From Morchella semilibera (taxonomy: Eukaryota; Ascomycota; Pezizomycetes; Pezizales; Morchellaceae): a stretch of DNA of 64,000 bases. Positions 1 to 11,928 of the stretch are shown here, piece by piece. The notes beneath the pieces were generated by a model. That model did no database searches. It saw nothing but the letters and a program-made list of their open reading frames with translations, and was not told where the DNA came from. Both the position numbers and the translations under genes were made by a program. Location: contig CM018603.1 of assembly GCA_009192285.1 (NCBI GenBank), forward strand, positions 434,001 through 498,000, in the 5' to 3' direction. Numbering within the stretch: position 1 is the first letter of the stretch; the number at the start of each line of letters is the position of its first letter.

Positions 1-899
1 TGCGTAAATCGACCTAAAAGGAATCGCTTTGGGTCCAAACTGGTTTGTCACTGCTGCCCCCCGGCTGCACTGGGTGCATGAAGCGGTTTGCGCCGTCTCC
101 GTCTGTTGTCCGGCAATGGCCAGCCTTCTCAAACGGCCTTAGGTGGAATAGCCTCCGGCCCAAGCATAGGTGGGGTTATTGTTTATCGCTCCCGACCGAT
201 TGGTGCACAAAGGAAGTAAGTACATCATCAGGGGGACTGCTCTTGAAAAATGAGATCTCCAGTACATCTAAATTGAGAGTTTACTTCCCAAACAGCCTCC
301 CTTATCTGCCTGGAGAGGCCGGCACTTTGGGTCAGAGCTTTGGGCTCAAGTCCGAGAAAACTCTGCGCCCTTTTCTAAAGCGGTTCCTAGGGCAGAGCCT
401 CGATCAAAGAGTGAATCATTGGGTATCACTCGGTCTATGAGGCTCTCTTGGCGCTAGCATTGAATAACGGGCAAAAACACTCATGAGGTATTAACTGCAT
501 ATGTGGTTATGGTTTCTTTTACAGCAGGCGGGCAACCAACACCGTTTGCCGCCGGGAAAACCCCTCAGAGGATCTACACGTAGGTTTCTTTCTTTCTCCC
601 TCCCTTCCTTTTTTTTAACTAAGATAAGAAAAACAGCCTATAGCCATTAAGTTCTAAGTAAGTGTGGGGGCACAGCTACAGGGAACTTCCTTGCGCGCAT
701 TAGTAGCAGTTTCATAGATTCCGTATAAGCTGGAGAGGTCCGGAGCCTGTGTAGGAATTAAGTTACCGGAGCCCTCTCCACAGCTCGGTAATTTACGTCA
801 CTGCAGGTGTTGCCGAGGGTATCTCATGCTCAGGAACCGATTAGTGCAGAGAGGTATATCATTCTAGCAACGCAGGACAAGAAATTCTTCCCCTCACCC
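1..899. other. intergenic, left edge
   Basis: No gene could be supported here. Short open frames exist but have no recognisable domain and no plausible splice partners. The stretch holds one copy of the 17-bp bipartite motif (416-432) and pyrimidine-rich tracts near 585-615. Confidence 0.6.
416..432 (+). promoter_or_regulatory. bipartite motif TCAY-N5-V-TCACTCG, copy 1
   Basis: TCATTGGGTATCACTCG. It lies about 550 bp upstream of the dehydrogenase-like gene that starts at 980. Function unknown. Confidence 0.6.
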
Positions 900-979
900 C
901 CCGACTATAAGAACCCACACACCCAGCCCTCAGGTCCTCTCCATATTCTCTCGACTATTTCTTCCTCTCTATACTCACA
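900..979 (+). promoter_or_regulatory. putative core promoter and leader of the dehydrogenase-like gene
   Basis: A TATA-like CTATAAGA sits at 905-912, about 70 bp before the ATG at 980. It is followed by a CT-rich leader with ACTCACA just before the start codon. This arrangement is common at expressed fungal genes; the transcription start is not determined. Confidence 0.35.
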
Positions 980-1930
980 ATGTCTAACATAACTCTCATC
1001 GGTGCTGGCACTATCGGCCTCTCCTTCTGTGCCCTACACTTAACACACCACCCAACCACTAAGATTACAATCCATGACCCACGTCCCGACCTCGCCGCCC
1101 ATATCCGTGCTCTTCTCCCGGGCTACCTCCTCACCCTCTCCGTCGACGCTCTCCTCGAGTCTGGACAGCTCCGCACCGCAGCAACGCTAGAGGAAGCCAT
1201 CACCCCCGAAACGGAGATCGTCCAAGAACAAGGCCCGGAGAACCCTGCCTTCAAGGCGGCGCTATGGCCACGAGTGGAAGCGCTCATCAGCGACTCCTGC
1301 CTACTATGGACATCAACCTCTGGGATCCCCGCCAGCGTGCAGAGCGCCGGCATGAAGGATCCTGGAAGGCTCTGCGTGGTGCATCCGTTTAATCCACCAC
1401 ACATCATGCCGCTGATTGAGGTTGTGCCGTCGCCGGCGACGCCCGAGACGCTGGTTCAGAAGGCTGTGGACTACTTTGAGGCCATACAGTATAAACCCGT
1501 CGTGCTGCGGAAGGAGTGTAAAGGGTTTGTGCTGAACCGGCTGGCGTATGCGCTGCTGCGGGAGGCGTGCCATCTTGTGCGGGAGGGCGTCACGGATGTG
1601 AAGGGGATTGATGAGATTGTTGAGAACTCGCTGGGAATCAGGTGGAGCATCAAAGGCCCGTTTGCGTCGTATCATGATGGCGGCGGGAAGGGTGGGTTGG
1701 GGGCGTTTATGGCAAATCTGGAGGGGACAATCCAGAATTGTTGGGATGATGCGGGAACACTGGGGATGCAAGACGAGGTCCTTGGAGGCGGCGCAAAGTG
1801 GAAGGATGAGGTTGTAAGACAAACCATGGAGGCGTATGGAGAGGTGAAGGAACAAAATTTTGTCGTAAGGGATAGGGTGTCGAGGGATGTCATTAAGACT
1901 ATTAGAGAGGCAAAAGCGAAGACGGATTAG
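980..1930 (+). CDS. 3-hydroxyacyl-CoA dehydrogenase family protein (lambda-crystallin / L-gulonate 3-dehydrogenase-like)
   Basis: Intronless, 316 residues, the usual length for the short single-domain members of this family. The N-terminal Rossmann fold shows the dinucleotide motif GAGTIG at residues 8-13. HPFNPPH (135-141) contains the histidine that acts as catalytic base in 3-hydroxyacyl-CoA dehydrogenases. The C-terminal helical domain follows from about residue 185 (KGFVLNRLAYALLREA). Members oxidise a 3-hydroxy group using NAD; the lambda-crystallin branch includes L-gulonate 3-dehydrogenase, and fungal homologues often act on hydroxy acids or sugar acids. No mitochondrial or peroxisomal targeting signal is obvious, so a cytosolic location is likely. 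The start is chosen because the beta-strand SNITLIGAG begins right after the Met and no upstream in-frame Met fits. The family call is firm; the substrate is inferred only. Confidence 0.93.
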   Translation: MSNITLIGAGTIGLSFCALHLTHHPTTKITIHDPRPDLAAHIRALLPGYLLTLSVDALLESGQLRTAATLEEAITPETEIVQEQGPENPAFKAALWPRVEALISDSCLLWTSTSGIPASVQSAGMKDPGRLCVVHPFNPPHIMPLIEVVPSPATPETLVQKAVDYFEAIQYKPVVLRKECKGFVLNRLAYALLREACHLVREGVTDVKGIDEIVENSLGIRWSIKGPFASYHDGGGKGGLGAFMANLEGTIQNCWDDAGTLGMQDEVLGGGAKWKDEVVRQTMEAYGEVKEQNFVVRDRVSRDVIKTIREAKAKTD

Positions 1931-4900
1931 TTAGGTCGTTTTCTCAAAATTTGTGTAGTATTATATGATATCTTACAAAGGAGAAAAAAATGTCTTTATT
2001 TCGCTCATTAGTGATTTCTCGGGGGTGCATGCAATGAGTCCAAGCATATAATTACCCAGCTCTGAATTCACGTTAGCCTCCAGTACTAGTAGTCTATTTG
2101 AAATCGATCATTTTACAACACAAATTCAATCGGTAACCTTACTAGGGTACATAGAACTCTGCCCCTCTACGACCCAAGTCAGCCAATCACAAAAACTCAC
2201 TCGTCCAAACCAGCTATCCACAACACACAACCCTCCCCTCTACAACCTCCCCCCCAACCCACCACCCCTATCATACCGTTTCCCCTCACTTAACCGGCTA
2301 ACTCTCCCTTCCTCAACCCCCCACTCGGGGTAATCTCCACCAGGACCAAAGATAACGTATAACAGTACTAGTGACCGGAGAGAAAGCCGACCCTGTCACG
2401 TGACGTGTCGTTCGAGACACAAACTGGTTTCGGATCTCGGGGGAGTGGTCCCGGTGTGAGGGGTTAAGTGAGAAGGCTGTACGTAGCATCACTTATCGTT
2501 AGAATAGAATAGAAGTGCTGGAAGGGTAATGACGTTGTGCGTGGGTGAAGTTGGTTGGTAACCCTAACCCTTGAGACACCAATTGATGTATGGTTTGTTG
2601 TTTTAGCTGGAAAAAGTAATTATGGGAGATTACTTAGCCGGAGGTGAGGATAATCATCTGAGGGGTTGATATGTGGCCTTTATGTGGCCTTCTGTTAATT
2701 TTGAATTAATTCGGATCAGGTTAATAGGTGAGGCGAGTGATGCTTTATGATTTGACGGCTAAATCAAGATCTCAAGATTAGGGGCGAAGATTTCTTTAAA
2801 GGTTCAAAGTTTAAGTTAAGCCGTACCAGATCCCCCTCCTGGAGCCCCCTATCTACCTACAATACGGGGAAAATGGGTGTGATTAGAGCGGCTCTAATAT
2901 TGTAAGATTGAGAATAGGGTATAGGTCTGGGCTGATGAAAAAAGCTATTTTTGAGGAAAAGTGTATACAAATTCAGATGTTAAGTTGATAATGAAGTAAA
3001 GATCTGGTGATAATCCAAAAGCGTCATGGAGTGAAAAAGCACTGTTACATAAAAAAGTGCTAGTTCAGAAATAAACTGTCTTTTACAAAAAGCCGTATAA
3101 ATACGCTATTTTAAAACTACAGTGTGTTATACTTTATCATATTACTATGGAATAAATACGAAGACCTGTTAAATAAGAGTAGAGGCCTGGAAACTAGCAG
3201 GTTCCCAATATACAATTAAAAACCAATTTCAGTAGTTGCTGTTGTGGGGATTCTTGTTGTCTGTATGTATATCAAGTTCAATTTTAGGGTGATAGTACGT
3301 GATGGTAATTCCATCGATTGCGCTTATATATTGATGTGTATAACAAATAAATGTACCTACTATACTCGTATATCCTTGTAGATACTTAATTTAGTGGGTA
3401 CACATTCTTAAGTATACTTTGTATAACAGCATTTTCAGCCACCCGTCCCTAGTGTTAGCGTGGTCACAGTTATTGTGACCCTAATAGAATAATTTGACTA
3501 GCTGGCTACATGTACATAGTACATGTAGTATTAATATAGTACGTATGATTACGGCTTTTTTGACATTATAGTTCTTTTGTATTGTTCAAGGACAGACCTA
3601 TATTTTTAACTACAGTCCTTTCCAAAAAGATGATTTTTGGAATAACGTCTGTTCAACAAATGATCTTTGTTCATAATTATAGTATTCATATGAATACCGA
3701 ATTAAACCAAGTGGAATGAGTAAGTCTAGTTTTCATAAAAGTGGCATTACTACAGGACTACTACCACTCTAATCACACCCTGTTTTCCCGCATTGTACCT
3801 AATCGAGATGACTACTAGCTCCCTATCTACTTGCGATGAGTATGTTGAGACTTGATATTATGCTCACTCACAGTCATGATACAAGTTTTAGATCGATAAG
3901 TCCAGTACTCTGACAGCATCTCAGGATTATGGGATGGTTTTCGTGTGCAACATCCCTACACGGTGTGTGCTGGGTTATAGCAAAGTCCCCTAATTTGTGC
4001 GGCTAGCCGTGGTGAGTTTTGGGATGGATTAGTTCAGCTACAGGAGGCGAATATTAGTGATAAAACTGGGGCTAACCTGTAGCTGAAGTATAGTGTAGAT
4101 GGAGGTAACATTTGTATAATCATATTAATCAGAAGGTTATATAATTATGTACTCGCGTGCCTTTAACAAGAGTTGTCGCCTAACTCGGTGGAGGAGGGTA
4201 TCTCGGTGCCTCAATTGGCCAAATGCGGCCTTGGTCTCGCAGTCACATGGGGGTTTCTTGACGGAGGCGGGTGAGTGGGTAGAGCTAGCTATAGAGAGGT
4301 GTTAGGGGTGGGCCATTGAGGCCTGGTCGATGTCATAAAAGATGCTGCTCTACATACATGTATGTATCTGCTTATTTAGAGTTTGTGTGATCCATGAGTT
4401 CAGATTGTAGCAGTTTTTTCTTTCAAATGGTTAAATAGGGGTTGTTAAAAAATTTCGATGCTAATCAGTCGAGGTCAAAGGTACATGTACTTTATGTAGC
4501 TAACGGATCCCATAATACCAAAATTCCGACAACCTAACAACCCGCGCCCGGGTCCACACGAAAGGGATTCTAAGACAGAAAATATATAAGTTACACCAGC
4601 TCCAGCTGACGTACATCCGTTCCATGGTCCTGGGGCTCGCTTAGTTTCAGCGGCGATATGGAGTGATACTTTATGTCTGGTATGGGCGTTCGAATCGTGA
4701 ACTTTGTTCTCCCTTGTTTACATCATTAATTGTATCTGGCCGTTAGGCTATGACAAAATCACACTCCCCAGACGAATCGTGAACTTGAATTTAACACCGG
4801 GGGATCTTCCGTTCTTGTACTCCGTTAAGGCTTGCATCTCCCGGGTCAAAACTATGTCCGGGAAAGGTCTAAACCACCAGCCCTGGAGAGGGTTAAAGGT

Positions 4901-6045
4901 CAGTATTAAAGAGCATGACCCTCACACTGCCCATTTCTGCTTTAACAATCCTTGACAATATATATGTAGGAGTCTTCAGGGTTGACGTCCTCAGCCCTAT
5001 TTGGGGCAAATACGTGTAATTAGACTCAACGGAGCTCCGGGTTATGAAGGAAAGTAATCATACTTAAATTTTCTTGACTCATAGCTTGCTGTGTTTGCAT
5101 CGGATGATCTTAACTCAAAGCTTGTGTTGGATAAATAAATGCTCAAGGTACCTTGAAGACCAACATAACGCTATGAGTATCTAACTAAATACGTTCTCGG
5201 AGAGCGAATTTTCTAGGACTGCCCTAGTTTCCAGGGAATAATCTATGATTGTGGCTATGACCTCTAGGATTACAACTAGTATAACTGTCGATACCGGGGT
5301 GGGCTCGGAACCAATCGCTAACCCACACTCTAAAGCATCTCTTCACCGGGACCCTCCCTGGTATTTATAGTGTGCATTTTACATATCAATACGTATTCAC
5401 GTTGATCATTACCCCTCATAACTCGGCCCCCACTTCAACCTTTTCCCCTTCTTTTCAGGTTCAAATTTGCTCATTAAAGTAAATCGACTGACGTCTCAAA
5501 CACAGTTCTGCAGTGGGTTATTATAATCATTATTCTGCATGTTCTGCTCCCCCTTCATGCCAGGTGTTGGGAGATTCTAACTTCTTGCCTTCAAGAATTA
5601 TAGCACTGGTAAGATAATTGTGTAACCCGCGTACATGTGGTACTGTTTAGCCTTTAAATGTCAAACGTTCAAACAAACGTTTAAGCGCAACTTTACTTGG
5701 TGTCACGTCACTTGGCGCCTGTCTCAGATCGGGAAAAAAACAAGCCTGCATTGGTTCTGCAGGTTTCTGGAATCTGAGACGTGGAACAATACCCGTCCAA
5801 GAAAAAAAGAGCGAGAGAGATGCGATGACCTACACTTTATGATACAATTTTTTGAGAATAAAACTAACAAAAGAACTCCTTTAATGCGCCTTAACCTTTA
5901 TGCCAACACATCGCGGCGTGATCAACAACGCCCATAAACATCGCAAAAACATTTATTATATTCAGGGCAACTTGAGAACGAGCGGTCGAGTCAGTTTACT
6001 ACTAGCTAGGGTTCTGATTCAGAGGGCAGGGAATCGCTTGTCAAC
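1931..6045. other. intergenic desert
   Basis: Over 4 kb of AT-rich sequence with no supportable gene. It contains one bipartite motif copy (2187-2203), TACATGTA palindromes (3507, 3520, 4355, 4482) and a telomere-like CCCTAACCC near 2563. Short open frames at 4704-4955 and 5635-6289 have no domain or splice context and were not called; the end of the latter overlaps the DUF3431 gene in antisense. Confidence 0.55.
2187..2203 (+). promoter_or_regulatory. bipartite motif TCAY-N5-V-TCACTCG, copy 2
   Basis: TCACAAAAACTCACTCG, about 255 bp downstream of the dehydrogenase-like gene. The base before TCACTCG is C rather than the commoner A. Confidence 0.5.
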
Positions 6046-6979
6046 TTACAAAACATCAGACTCGCCAAACATAATATGCCACATATACTCCATGATTCTC
6101 CCGCTGGTTGCGTTGTCCAGGGGTGTGGTTAAAATCCAATTCCGATACTGCTCATACTCGGCTTTTGTTCGCGCTAGTATTTGGTCTCTGCTAACAGCAA
6201 ATTGTGCACAACATGCAGCACCTACAGTCTCTGGTACTGGCGGGCTCGTAGAAGAGTTTCCAAACATGGCCCTCCACGCGACGCTATAATCGTGCTCCGC
6301 TGTCCTATCTGCATCTGTAGTCCGAAACGGCTGGATTTCATCCGGGCAGCCCGGAATCCAATTGCAGCGCAGGTTAACATATCCCCTCTCCAGAACTGTG
6401 TCAAGACGAAGTTTTCGAAGCGATACAACGTTGGAGTAGCCTTCGGCGTCGGTATGCCACGCTTTTGGGTAGCCGTCTTTATGAGAGTGGACAAAGGCAG
6501 TGACCGGTGGGAGATTATCATAAAAGTCGATAATATATGATAAATAAACCATGGCCTCATTCCCCTTGTTCTTTGGAGGTTTTAATCTAGCGGTAGGGTC
6601 ATCTACTTTATATATAACTGCCTCCCAGCTATCACCGGCTCAACGTTAGTTTCAGGGTTGCAGAGATACGGAAGAAGACCTACTCTGAAAGCTCGTGGAC
6701 CCATTCTGTATCTTCTTTTTGGAGCTTTGCCATTACGACGGCATTCTTCGTAGGCGTGAAAATATTCTTTGGTGTGGACTCTACCTGCGCCGGCGAAGGT
6801 TCTTTGGGAGAGGCTGGAGCTGTCTCATCGGCCTTGACGATTTCGCTGCCTGGGGGCGCTGTAGCATGAAAGAAGGAACTTGAAACACCCAGATACCAAT
6901 GTCCAAAAAGTAAGGAGAAAAAGGTGAGTCCAAGCAGTGCAAAAGCCCAGCGGTTTCTTAGCTTTGGTAGGGACAGCAT
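6046..6979 (-). CDS. DUF3431 family protein with N-terminal membrane anchor
   Basis: Two exons, 6979-6684 and 6628-6046, joined by a 55-nt intron (donor GTAGGT, branch CTAAC, acceptor GATAG); 292 residues. An N-terminal hydrophobic segment (about residues 11-30, WAFALLGLTFFSLLFGH) acts as a signal anchor, followed by a Pro/Ser-rich stem. The remainder matches the fungal DUF3431 family. After the splice the frame gives the hallmark PKNKGNEAMVYLSYIIDFYD, then GYVNLRC, the CCAQF block, and a C-terminal GRIMEYMWHIMFG. The family is widespread in ascomycetes, often Golgi or secretory in topology, and resembles glycosyltransferase-like proteins; no activity is established to my knowledge. The splice restores exactly the family's conserved block, which strongly supports the model. 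Confidence 0.9.
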
Positions 6980-8305
6980 TTCTTGAGGACCGATAGATTG
7001 TTGAAGAGAAGAAGTCGGTAAAAACGGACTCTATTGACAGTAATAAGTAGATGAGATTACGCGACAGGCGCCTAAAACTCCCGTTTTGTGAGGGGTCATA
7101 TTTTAACTAAGAACAGCCTGTTACAGATGATTCCGGGTCCCGGTATGTTGTATCACCTAGCTGAGACAAAGAATGTTGCTTCCAGGTTTAATCACATGTT
7201 GTGGCTAGTGGCCTAGCTACATAGAATAGGTACTGACACCTTACTGGATCCATGGATTCTCTTCTGATACAACCAGCATGATACGATTAATGATCACTGC
7301 TATGTCCTTAACCAATTAAACTTATCCCTTAGTCTGTCAATGCGCGCTGACCCCCCTAGAGGGATTAAATTTGTATGGAAGATCTATTATTTGATAAGGG
7401 AGATAGTGGGATCTATTTATTAGTAAAGCCACACAAAACTTGCTCCTTCTGGGGGGGGTCAGCATTTTACTGTGTATGCAGCATGGACGCCAGAGCTCGA
7501 ATTCTTGATATCCAAGTAAACTGGTGTGTATGTACCAATCAAGACCCACTCATCAAACACATTTATAGACACTCTCACAAGGCTTAGACTCTTTTTAGTC
7601 GAGGGATTACCATTATCTTAACGGACGTGGTATGTATGTATGTATGTACCTACATTCCTGCTATATGCAGCAAGAAAGTAATTTATTCTACAGGATAGAA
7701 ACCCTGCTAAAAAAGAAAAAAGGGGAAGAAAAAAAGAGTATCATTCACGCCATGGGTATTTTTTATGAACTGCCCAAGATTCCAAATCAACGCTGATCGT
7801 CCATCCTGTTCTAGCTGCCACGGCCCAGATAGGACTTCTTCGCCTCAATGGACTGTATTGGGCAGATGGCTTAGTCAAATCTCCATGAGCGGTCAAACTG
7901 TACATAGCAGTATTCCTCGAATCTAGTACTCGCAGTAACCTCTGACTCCTTATATAGTAGCCAGACCCTAGCCCTAGAGGGTTCTCTGATATACGAGATT
8001 GAGGCTGGGGGCGATTTCGAAACGGCGAGTTAATATTCTTAGCCGCTGGATATATCATGCACATGAGCATGGGTGCATGCATTAGTACTATGAGGGCTCT
8101 TATTCCTATTAAAATTGGATGGGCAATAGATCCCAGTTTGGCTGGGTCGAATACTTAGTATCATTTGCTGGTCCCTCAGCCACTTATATGACCAGTGATT
8201 AAACCTTTAAGGCCCCCCTCCCTTTCCTTTTATTTCCGTACCCTTAGAAGGAGTTTCACTGCTCTGAACTTGCAGCCTGGGCGACCTTTTACCTTATCCA
8301 ACAGC
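6980..8305. other. intergenic between divergent genes
   Basis: Divergent intergenic region between the DUF3431 gene and the pepsin-like gene. It holds a degraded repeat copy (7321-7470) and a GTAT microsatellite near 7630. A 113-codon open frame on the minus strand (7741-8082) shows no domain and was not called. Confidence 0.5.
7321..7470 (+). repeat. diverged copy of a MITE-like repeat
   Basis: It starts with CTTATCCCTTAGTCTGT, close to the inner terminal repeat of the element at 11091-11369. It contains AAAGCCACAC (7425) and GGGTCAGCA (about 7457-7465) in the same order as that copy. The right terminal repeat is absent. GCTGACCCCCC near 7349 is inverted against GGGGGGTCAGC near 7453. Probably a degenerate or truncated non-autonomous transposon. 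Confidence 0.45.
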
Positions 8306-10196
8306 ATGTCTTTCACCAAGTGCTGTTTCTCAGCAGTAACAGTATTACTGACCCTCCTCTCCCTCCTCCCGTCTTTAACCACCGCAGCAGCAAACTGCAG
8401 CTCCTCCCCTCTCGCAATACCAATAACTAATGTCACCCTCTCGACTGGTAAAATTAGGCGTGGAATTGCCGCCTCTCTCGGAACTCCCACCCAGGATTTC
8501 TCCATGCGTATCTCTACTAGCCTTAACAGCACCATCTTCCAAACCGTGACAAATTGTAACACTACCACCACGGCCACAAAGAATCGCTGTATAAGTACCA
8601 AGGGCGGTGTCTACAGCCGCGATAACTCAGACACTTGGTCTGGCCCTATGAGCAAGCAGGAGTTTCAAAAAGTTGCCGCGGCCGACACTCTCAAGAGCAT
8701 CGATGTCCTCGGCGAGGAGACACTCGAGATTGGGGGAGTGACAGTGACTAACCTGCCGATTGGCGTGGAGGGAGGGACGGATGTAGGGACAAGTTCCCTT
8801 GGGTTGGCTTACAACTCGAGTCTAGTGGACGCGCTGGTAGACGCTGGGGATATTCCGTCGCGGATGTGGGGGCTGGATTATGGGTGGGTTGGTGCGACGG
8901 CGGATACACAGGCAGACGGAGAGCTCGTGTTGGGCGGCTATGATAAATCGAGGGTCAAGGACGACAAATTGTACTCACAGTCGTTCCCGGCGAGTCTATC
9001 GGACTCAGATGGGTGCGGGTTGATTGTGTATGTCACGGGCATCACGATGAAGAACAGTACGGATAGTCTAGATCTAATGGAGTCGAAGGGTGATTCGTTG
9101 AGGTGCGTGGAATTCTGGTTGTTTGATCATTGGCCTTTTTTTATTTCTACTTGGCTTTGGGTTGGGAGCTTATTAGGGATGAATGCTAACAATATAATCG
9201 AAATTCAGAGTATGCGTTACACCCGACTATGATTTAATTACGATGCCATATGATTTATTCAAAGTATTCAACGACGCAATGGGCGATATCTACACGGCCC
9301 GTACCACTGGTGATTTCTACCTCTGGGGCTTTGAATCTAACAAAACTAACGGGTAAATCCCACCGCCATATATATAAATATGTAACAAAACAATTATTTT
9401 TTAAAAATACATCTCACTAACCAACTATTAACCCTTAGCTACGATGGCGACATGGAAATCAAACTCTCCACTGGCCTCACAATTACCATCCCCAACCATC
9501 AACTAATCCTGCCCTACCGCGAATTCGACTCGTCTGGCAGCCCGTACATCAAAAAACGCCAAAGAAAACGTCCTCATGATCAACAGCCTCCAACAAGTAA
9601 ACGAGAACGATCTCCCGCTCTTCGGTCTCCCCTTCCTCTCATCCGCCTACCTCGTCGTTGACCCAGACCAAGGCCGTTTCCTTCTCGGCGAGTCTCAGCG
9701 ATCAACATCATCCTCCCTCGTCTCTGGCACCCTCGATTCCTGCCCAACGGAAGCGGATAATACGCCGACGGGTATCATCGACTCCCCGGCGTCAACAGGC
9801 TCGTCTTCACCTACGTCGTCGAGCACGTCGCAGGCCTCGTCGTCGTCGTCGTCCACGGGCGCCATCGTCGGCGGAGTCGTTGGCGGTATTGCGGCACTGG
9901 GGATTTTGGGTGCGCTCGCGTTCGTGTTCTGGCGACGGGGGCAGAGGAAGAAGGTAGCGGAGACGGAGGGTAGTGGCGCCACGCCAGGTGAGACGATGCA
10001 TATGGTGACTGTGCCGCCGGAGCTGGACGGCAGCTCGATTGATGGAAGTACGCATGTCGCCGGTGCTGGTGGGATCATGGAGCACTACCAAAAGCCCGCG
10101 CCGGCGTATGAGCTGCCAGAGACGATGCATGAGCCCATATATGAGGCCGACTCTAGCCCAGTGTATCACGCGGGGCAGCAGCAGCCACGCACTTAG
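8306..10196 (+). CDS. membrane-anchored pepsin-like (A1 family) protein lacking catalytic Asp residues; frameshifted as read
   Basis: Exons 8306-9102, 9209-9352 and 9439-10196. Introns have donors GTGCGT and GTAAAT and acceptors TTCAG and CTTAG. A secretion signal (VTVLLTLLSLLPSLTTAAA) leads into a pepsin-type fold (ELVLGGYD, LPIGVEGG, CVTPDYDLITMPYDLF, ITIPNHQLILP, LPLFGLPFLSSAYLVVD). It ends with a Ser/Thr-rich stalk, one membrane helix (IVGGVVGGIAALGILGALAF) and a cytoplasmic tail, as in GPI/TM-anchored fungal aspartic proteases. The expected DTG/DSG sites read STS (residues 70-72) and CVTPD, so proteolytic activity is doubtful. In exon 3 the reading frame must shift by one base at an A6 run (9551-9556): the family signature is in one frame before it and another after it. 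This is either a sequencing or assembly error or a real inactivating indel. Start at 8306 is preferred over the longer frame from 8195 because the signal peptide begins there. Confidence 0.82.
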
Positions 10197-10224
10197 TGAC
10201 TATAGTCTGAGAGGCGGTTAGATC

Positions 10225-10241
10225 TCACTCTCGCTCACTCG
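10225..10241 (+). promoter_or_regulatory. bipartite motif TCAY-N5-V-TCACTCG, copy 3
   Basis: TCACTCTCGCTCACTCG, only 29 bp past the stop codon of the pepsin-like gene. It is partly a CT-rich direct repeat, so it is a weaker instance. Confidence 0.4.
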
Positions 10242-11090
10242 TTTTTTTTTTCCTTGAGATTTTCTTTAGATGCGTGTGTATATATTTTAGCATCACTATG
10301 AGTTAACAAAGTAATACGAGATATGGACAGTACAGTATATATGGTTAAGAGAGAGCTTAAGCTTCTTTGGCCCATGGAGGGAACCTTTGGTATTCATGTG
10401 GGATGGGCTCGACAAGTATGCAGTATGTATTTAATACAGTCAGAGAGATTAGAGTATATACTACCATGGTTACGGTGCTTCGAGAGCAATTACAATACAA
10501 TACAATACAACAAATACAGTAATGAACCAAGAAATCCATCTATATACATGTACCTGGTCGTCAACTATAAAGTCGGAATTTTTTGATATGCAACGATATC
10601 CGACGACTTAGTTAACGCGCGTGTACATGTATATACAGCAGCGGGTAGTAAGTCATGGGACGGAACGCCACAGAATTGTGGCCTGGCCATCCGGTACAGC
10701 GACAGGTAATAAGTGAAATAAGTGATGGAATGCGGTGGTGCCTGTTTTAAATTTTGGTAAAACGCCACCAGCATTTGGTGTTTGTACTCTTAAAGCGTTC
10801 CATCATTTATTACCAGTGGCTGTATACTACATATATATTTAGGCCCTGTGAGAAATATAGATACCTTAAACATATACAACTGAGTTAAAAAATAAAAAAA
10901 TAAAAAAATAAAGAGATCAATATATATAGATATCAATCAGAACCGATACCGTAAACTGCGGGTAACGGACATGCACACCAACCGACCGGAATACCGGCTA
11001 TTCATCCATTGCATAGATTCATAGATTGCGTAGGCTTAAATAACCTCGTTCAACCTAGTGGGCCTAGTGGGTACATGTCCTGTGCTGTAT

Positions 11091-11369
11091 TTATAAGAGA
11101 TCTCGCTATAAGAAAAACCTTGCTGTAAGAAACAACACATACATAGGGTACACGCTAAGGGCTCTGCACCAAAATCTCGCTTGCTATAAGAGATTTGGGA
11201 TTTTTGCTTATATCCCTTAAGCTGTCAACAAGAGCTGTTAGTATTAAAGCCACACCAAATTTACTTTTTTTTTTTTGGTGGGTCAGCACTTTCGTAACAG
11301 CTTAAGGGATAAGAAGCAAGAACCGCCGCAACCTTGGAGCGTTCCTTATAGCGAGGTGTCGCTGTACTA
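11091..11369. mobile_element. MITE-like element with nested inverted repeats (pogo/Tc1-mariner-like ends)
   Basis: Outer inverted repeat CTCGCTATAAG (11102-11112) pairs with CTTATAGCGAG (11345-11355). An inner inverted repeat pairs CTTATATCCCTTAAGCTGT (11207-11225) with ACAGCTTAAGGGATAAG (11297-11313). Ends of the CTCGCTATAA type are typical of non-autonomous pogo/Tc1-mariner relatives. There is no coding capacity. Boundaries and the TA target duplication are estimated, not certain. Confidence 0.5.
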
Positions 11370-11911
11370 CGAGTGTAGGAAACACCCGTAGTACATGCAT
11401 ACATGTAGAGTAGGTACTCTAGAATATGTACCTACAAACATACAACTGACATCACGCCAGTAGACACCGAGAACTTAAGATAAGAGCCCCATTCACTGGC
11501 TCTCTACATGGAAATGGTGAGGGTGATGGAATGTATGTCTTCTACTAGGCATACCAAATAAATACATGTAGTATCCAATATGGGGCTTGGTAGTCAGGGG
11601 TCAACTACGTCTGTGACAAAGATTGCATGATCAAGAGGACATAGGAACCTCCTCCTCAAGCCTCCCCTCCTCCTCCCCTCCCCCCTGAGAGAGACGACAA
11701 TATTATATATTAAGCTTAGTGGTGGTGCATGGTGAGCCTTCGGCACAAAAAGCCGTTCCTCGAACGACAAACCGCCAGGACAGCAGCGGCTAGGCTAGCG
11801 TGGAGGACAGGGTTCACCCATGTGCAGCCATTGCGGATGTCCGGGACGATGAGTGATTTTCTGTGATCGTAGTGTAACGGCGGGTAACTGACGCTCTTGG
11901 CGACGTGGTTG

Positions 11912-11928
11912 TCATGGACCATCACTCG
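11912..11928 (+). promoter_or_regulatory. bipartite motif TCAY-N5-V-TCACTCG, copy 4
   Basis: TCATGGACCATCACTCG, intergenic, about 550 bp right of the MITE-like element. Confidence 0.6.
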
